Source of the DNA: Candidatus Altimarinota bacterium
Lineage (GTDB): Bacteria > Patescibacteriota > Gracilibacteria > UM-FILTER-43-11
Direction: 5' to 3'
NCBI GenBank assembly: GCA_029934675.1
Contig: JAOZLT010000083.1
Coordinates: 1-6,370 of the forward strand
DNA length: 6,370 nucleotides
Numbering within the stretch: the stretch's first letter is position 1; every line of letters begins with the position of its first letter. The position numbers and the translations under genes are program-made. The notes beneath the pieces are model-generated. The model was not told the DNA's origin and ran no database searches. It saw nothing but the letters and a program-made list of their open reading frames with translations. Of the stretch, positions 5,514 through 6,370 are shown piece after piece.

Positions 5514-6370
5514 ATGAGCAAATCAACAGTAAATATGCACTCACTATTACATTTGATCAAGCATTATCTACCCATCTTGCAATGGCTTCCACACTATAAA
5601 ATTTCCTGGTTACGTGCTGATATTATCTCTGGTTTAACAGTATGGGCGGTCATCGTACCAGAGTCAATGGCATATGCCGGCATTGCCGGAGTACCGCCAT
5701 TGATCGGTCTCTATACTGTACCTATTCCACTAATTGCTTATGCGATATTTGGTACTTCACGCACCATGATCATCGGTCCAGATTCGGCAACTGCCCTAAT
5801 CTCAGCAGGTACTGTAGGTGCTGTTGTTGCCTCACATAGTGGCGCAACAGATGTTGCTGAATTTATTGCGATTACCTCAGCGCTGGCATTGATCGTCGGT
5901 GTCATTTTCCTTATACTGGGTCTGCTACGTATGGGTTGGATCGCAAACTTCATTCCTGAACCGGTTATGAAAGGCTTCATACAGGGCCTGGTATTAGTTA
6001 CGATCATTGGTCAGGTACCCAAGTTATTTGGAATTGAGGGCGTGCATGGAAATTTCTTTGAGCAGCTATGGGCTATTGTCCCGGAGATGAAAGATCTCGA
6101 ACCTATTACAACTGCTATCGGCTTAGGAAGTCTTACACTGCTGCTACTGATCAAACGCTTCATTCCCAAACTTCCTGCTGCGTTAACAACAGTAATACTC
6201 TCTATTATAGTGGTATCAATGTTCGATCTGGGTGCCAACGGTGTTGATATCGTAGGCAGTGTCAAAGCTGGTTTGCCAACATTGGCAATGCCACAGTTTA
6301 CGCTAGAGCAACTAAAATTATTAATTCCCGGTGCATTAGCCATCGTACTACTCGGCTATAGCGAATCCCT
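5514..6370 (+). CDS. SulP (SLC26-type) inorganic anion permease, C-terminus cut by window edge
   Basis: An open frame of 285 codons runs from the ATG at 5514 off the right edge with no stop. It is an inner-membrane transporter of the SulP family, whose members carry sulfate, bicarbonate or other anions, usually with H+ or Na+. The family N-terminal pattern is clear: W-L-P-H-Y and L-R-A-D-I-I-S-G-L-T-V (24-43), V-P-E-S-M-A-Y-A-G-I-A-G-V-P-P (48-62), G-L-Y (65-67), Y-A-I-F-G-T-S-R (76-83) and G-P-D-S-A-T-A (88-94). Further hydrophobic helices lie near 95-107, 118-138, 155-170, 201-214, 221-236 and 266-281. Glu50 stands where many members have Gln. The remaining helices and any C-terminal STAS domain lie outside the window. 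GC is visibly higher than in the minus-strand genes and all four arginines are CGT or CGC. The substrate cannot be decided; sulfate would fit the nearby sulfatase. Confidence 0.92.
   Translation, partial: MSKSTVNMHSLLHLIKHYLPILQWLPHYKISWLRADIISGLTVWAVIVPESMAYAGIAGVPPLIGLYTVPIPLIAYAIFGTSRTMIIGPDSATALISAGTVGAVVASHSGATDVAEFIAITSALALIVGVIFLILGLLRMGWIANFIPEPVMKGFIQGLVLVTIIGQVPKLFGIEGVHGNFFEQLWAIVPEMKDLEPITTAIGLGSLTLLLLIKRFIPKLPAALTTVILSIIVVSMFDLGANGVDIVGSVKAGLPTLAMPQFTLEQLKLLIPGALAIVLLGYSES

Noticed and set aside
5642..6343. Three open frames inside the SulP gene, one on plus and two on minus
   Set aside because: The SulP frame has a strong start site and continuous family motifs; the others overlap it in shadow frames.

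Overview
The window looks like a chromosomal stretch from an AT-rich, Gram-negative member of the Bacteroidota (Flavobacteriia/Bacteroidia type). The evidence is a match to the Bacteroidota promoter form (TTTG, 20 bases, TAATTTTG), start codons in A-rich contexts with no strong Shine-Dalgarno site, a lipoprotein and an outer-membrane barrel of Bacteroidota style, and a LuxR-type helix-turn-helix of the subtype common in that phylum. Species cannot be named.

From 5032 down to base 1, five genes run on the minus strand with gaps of about 85 to 135 bases. In order of transcription they are: a membrane-anchored carboxymuconolactone-decarboxylase/AhpD-like protein (5032-4247), a PAS plus coiled-coil plus LuxR-type regulator (4116-3205), an outer-membrane beta-barrel protein (3069-2266), a secreted type I formylglycine sulfatase (2135-498), and a lipoprotein HAD hydrolase cut by the window edge (410-<1). 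A clear promoter, with an 11-base-phased direct repeat beside it, lies between the regulator and the barrel gene. The barrel, sulfatase and HAD genes therefore look like one regulated transcript, with a hairpin between the sulfatase and HAD genes that could lower or control HAD expression. The simplest reading is an envelope module that takes up and desulfates or dephosphorylates an organic sulfate ester, controlled by the neighbouring PAS-LuxR protein. The substrate is unknown.

The 5033-5513 gap separates this block from a plus-strand SulP (SLC26-type) anion permease that runs off the right edge. The gap holds a short stretch resembling the 5' end of a group II intron, a sigma-70-like promoter, a stem-loop leader and a strong Shine-Dalgarno site. 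The permease gene has visibly higher GC (about 47% in sampled lines against about 30% in sampled lines of the two genes to its left) and proteobacterial-looking expression signals. It may be transferred DNA, or less likely an assembly join. Its link to the sulfatase through sulfate transport is attractive but unproven.

Nothing here proves a wholly new system. The most promising leads are the regulator/repeat/promoter arrangement, the recurring-looking barrel-sulfatase-HAD set, the AhpD-like protein lacking one of its two usual cysteines, and the possible RNA structure in the permease leader.
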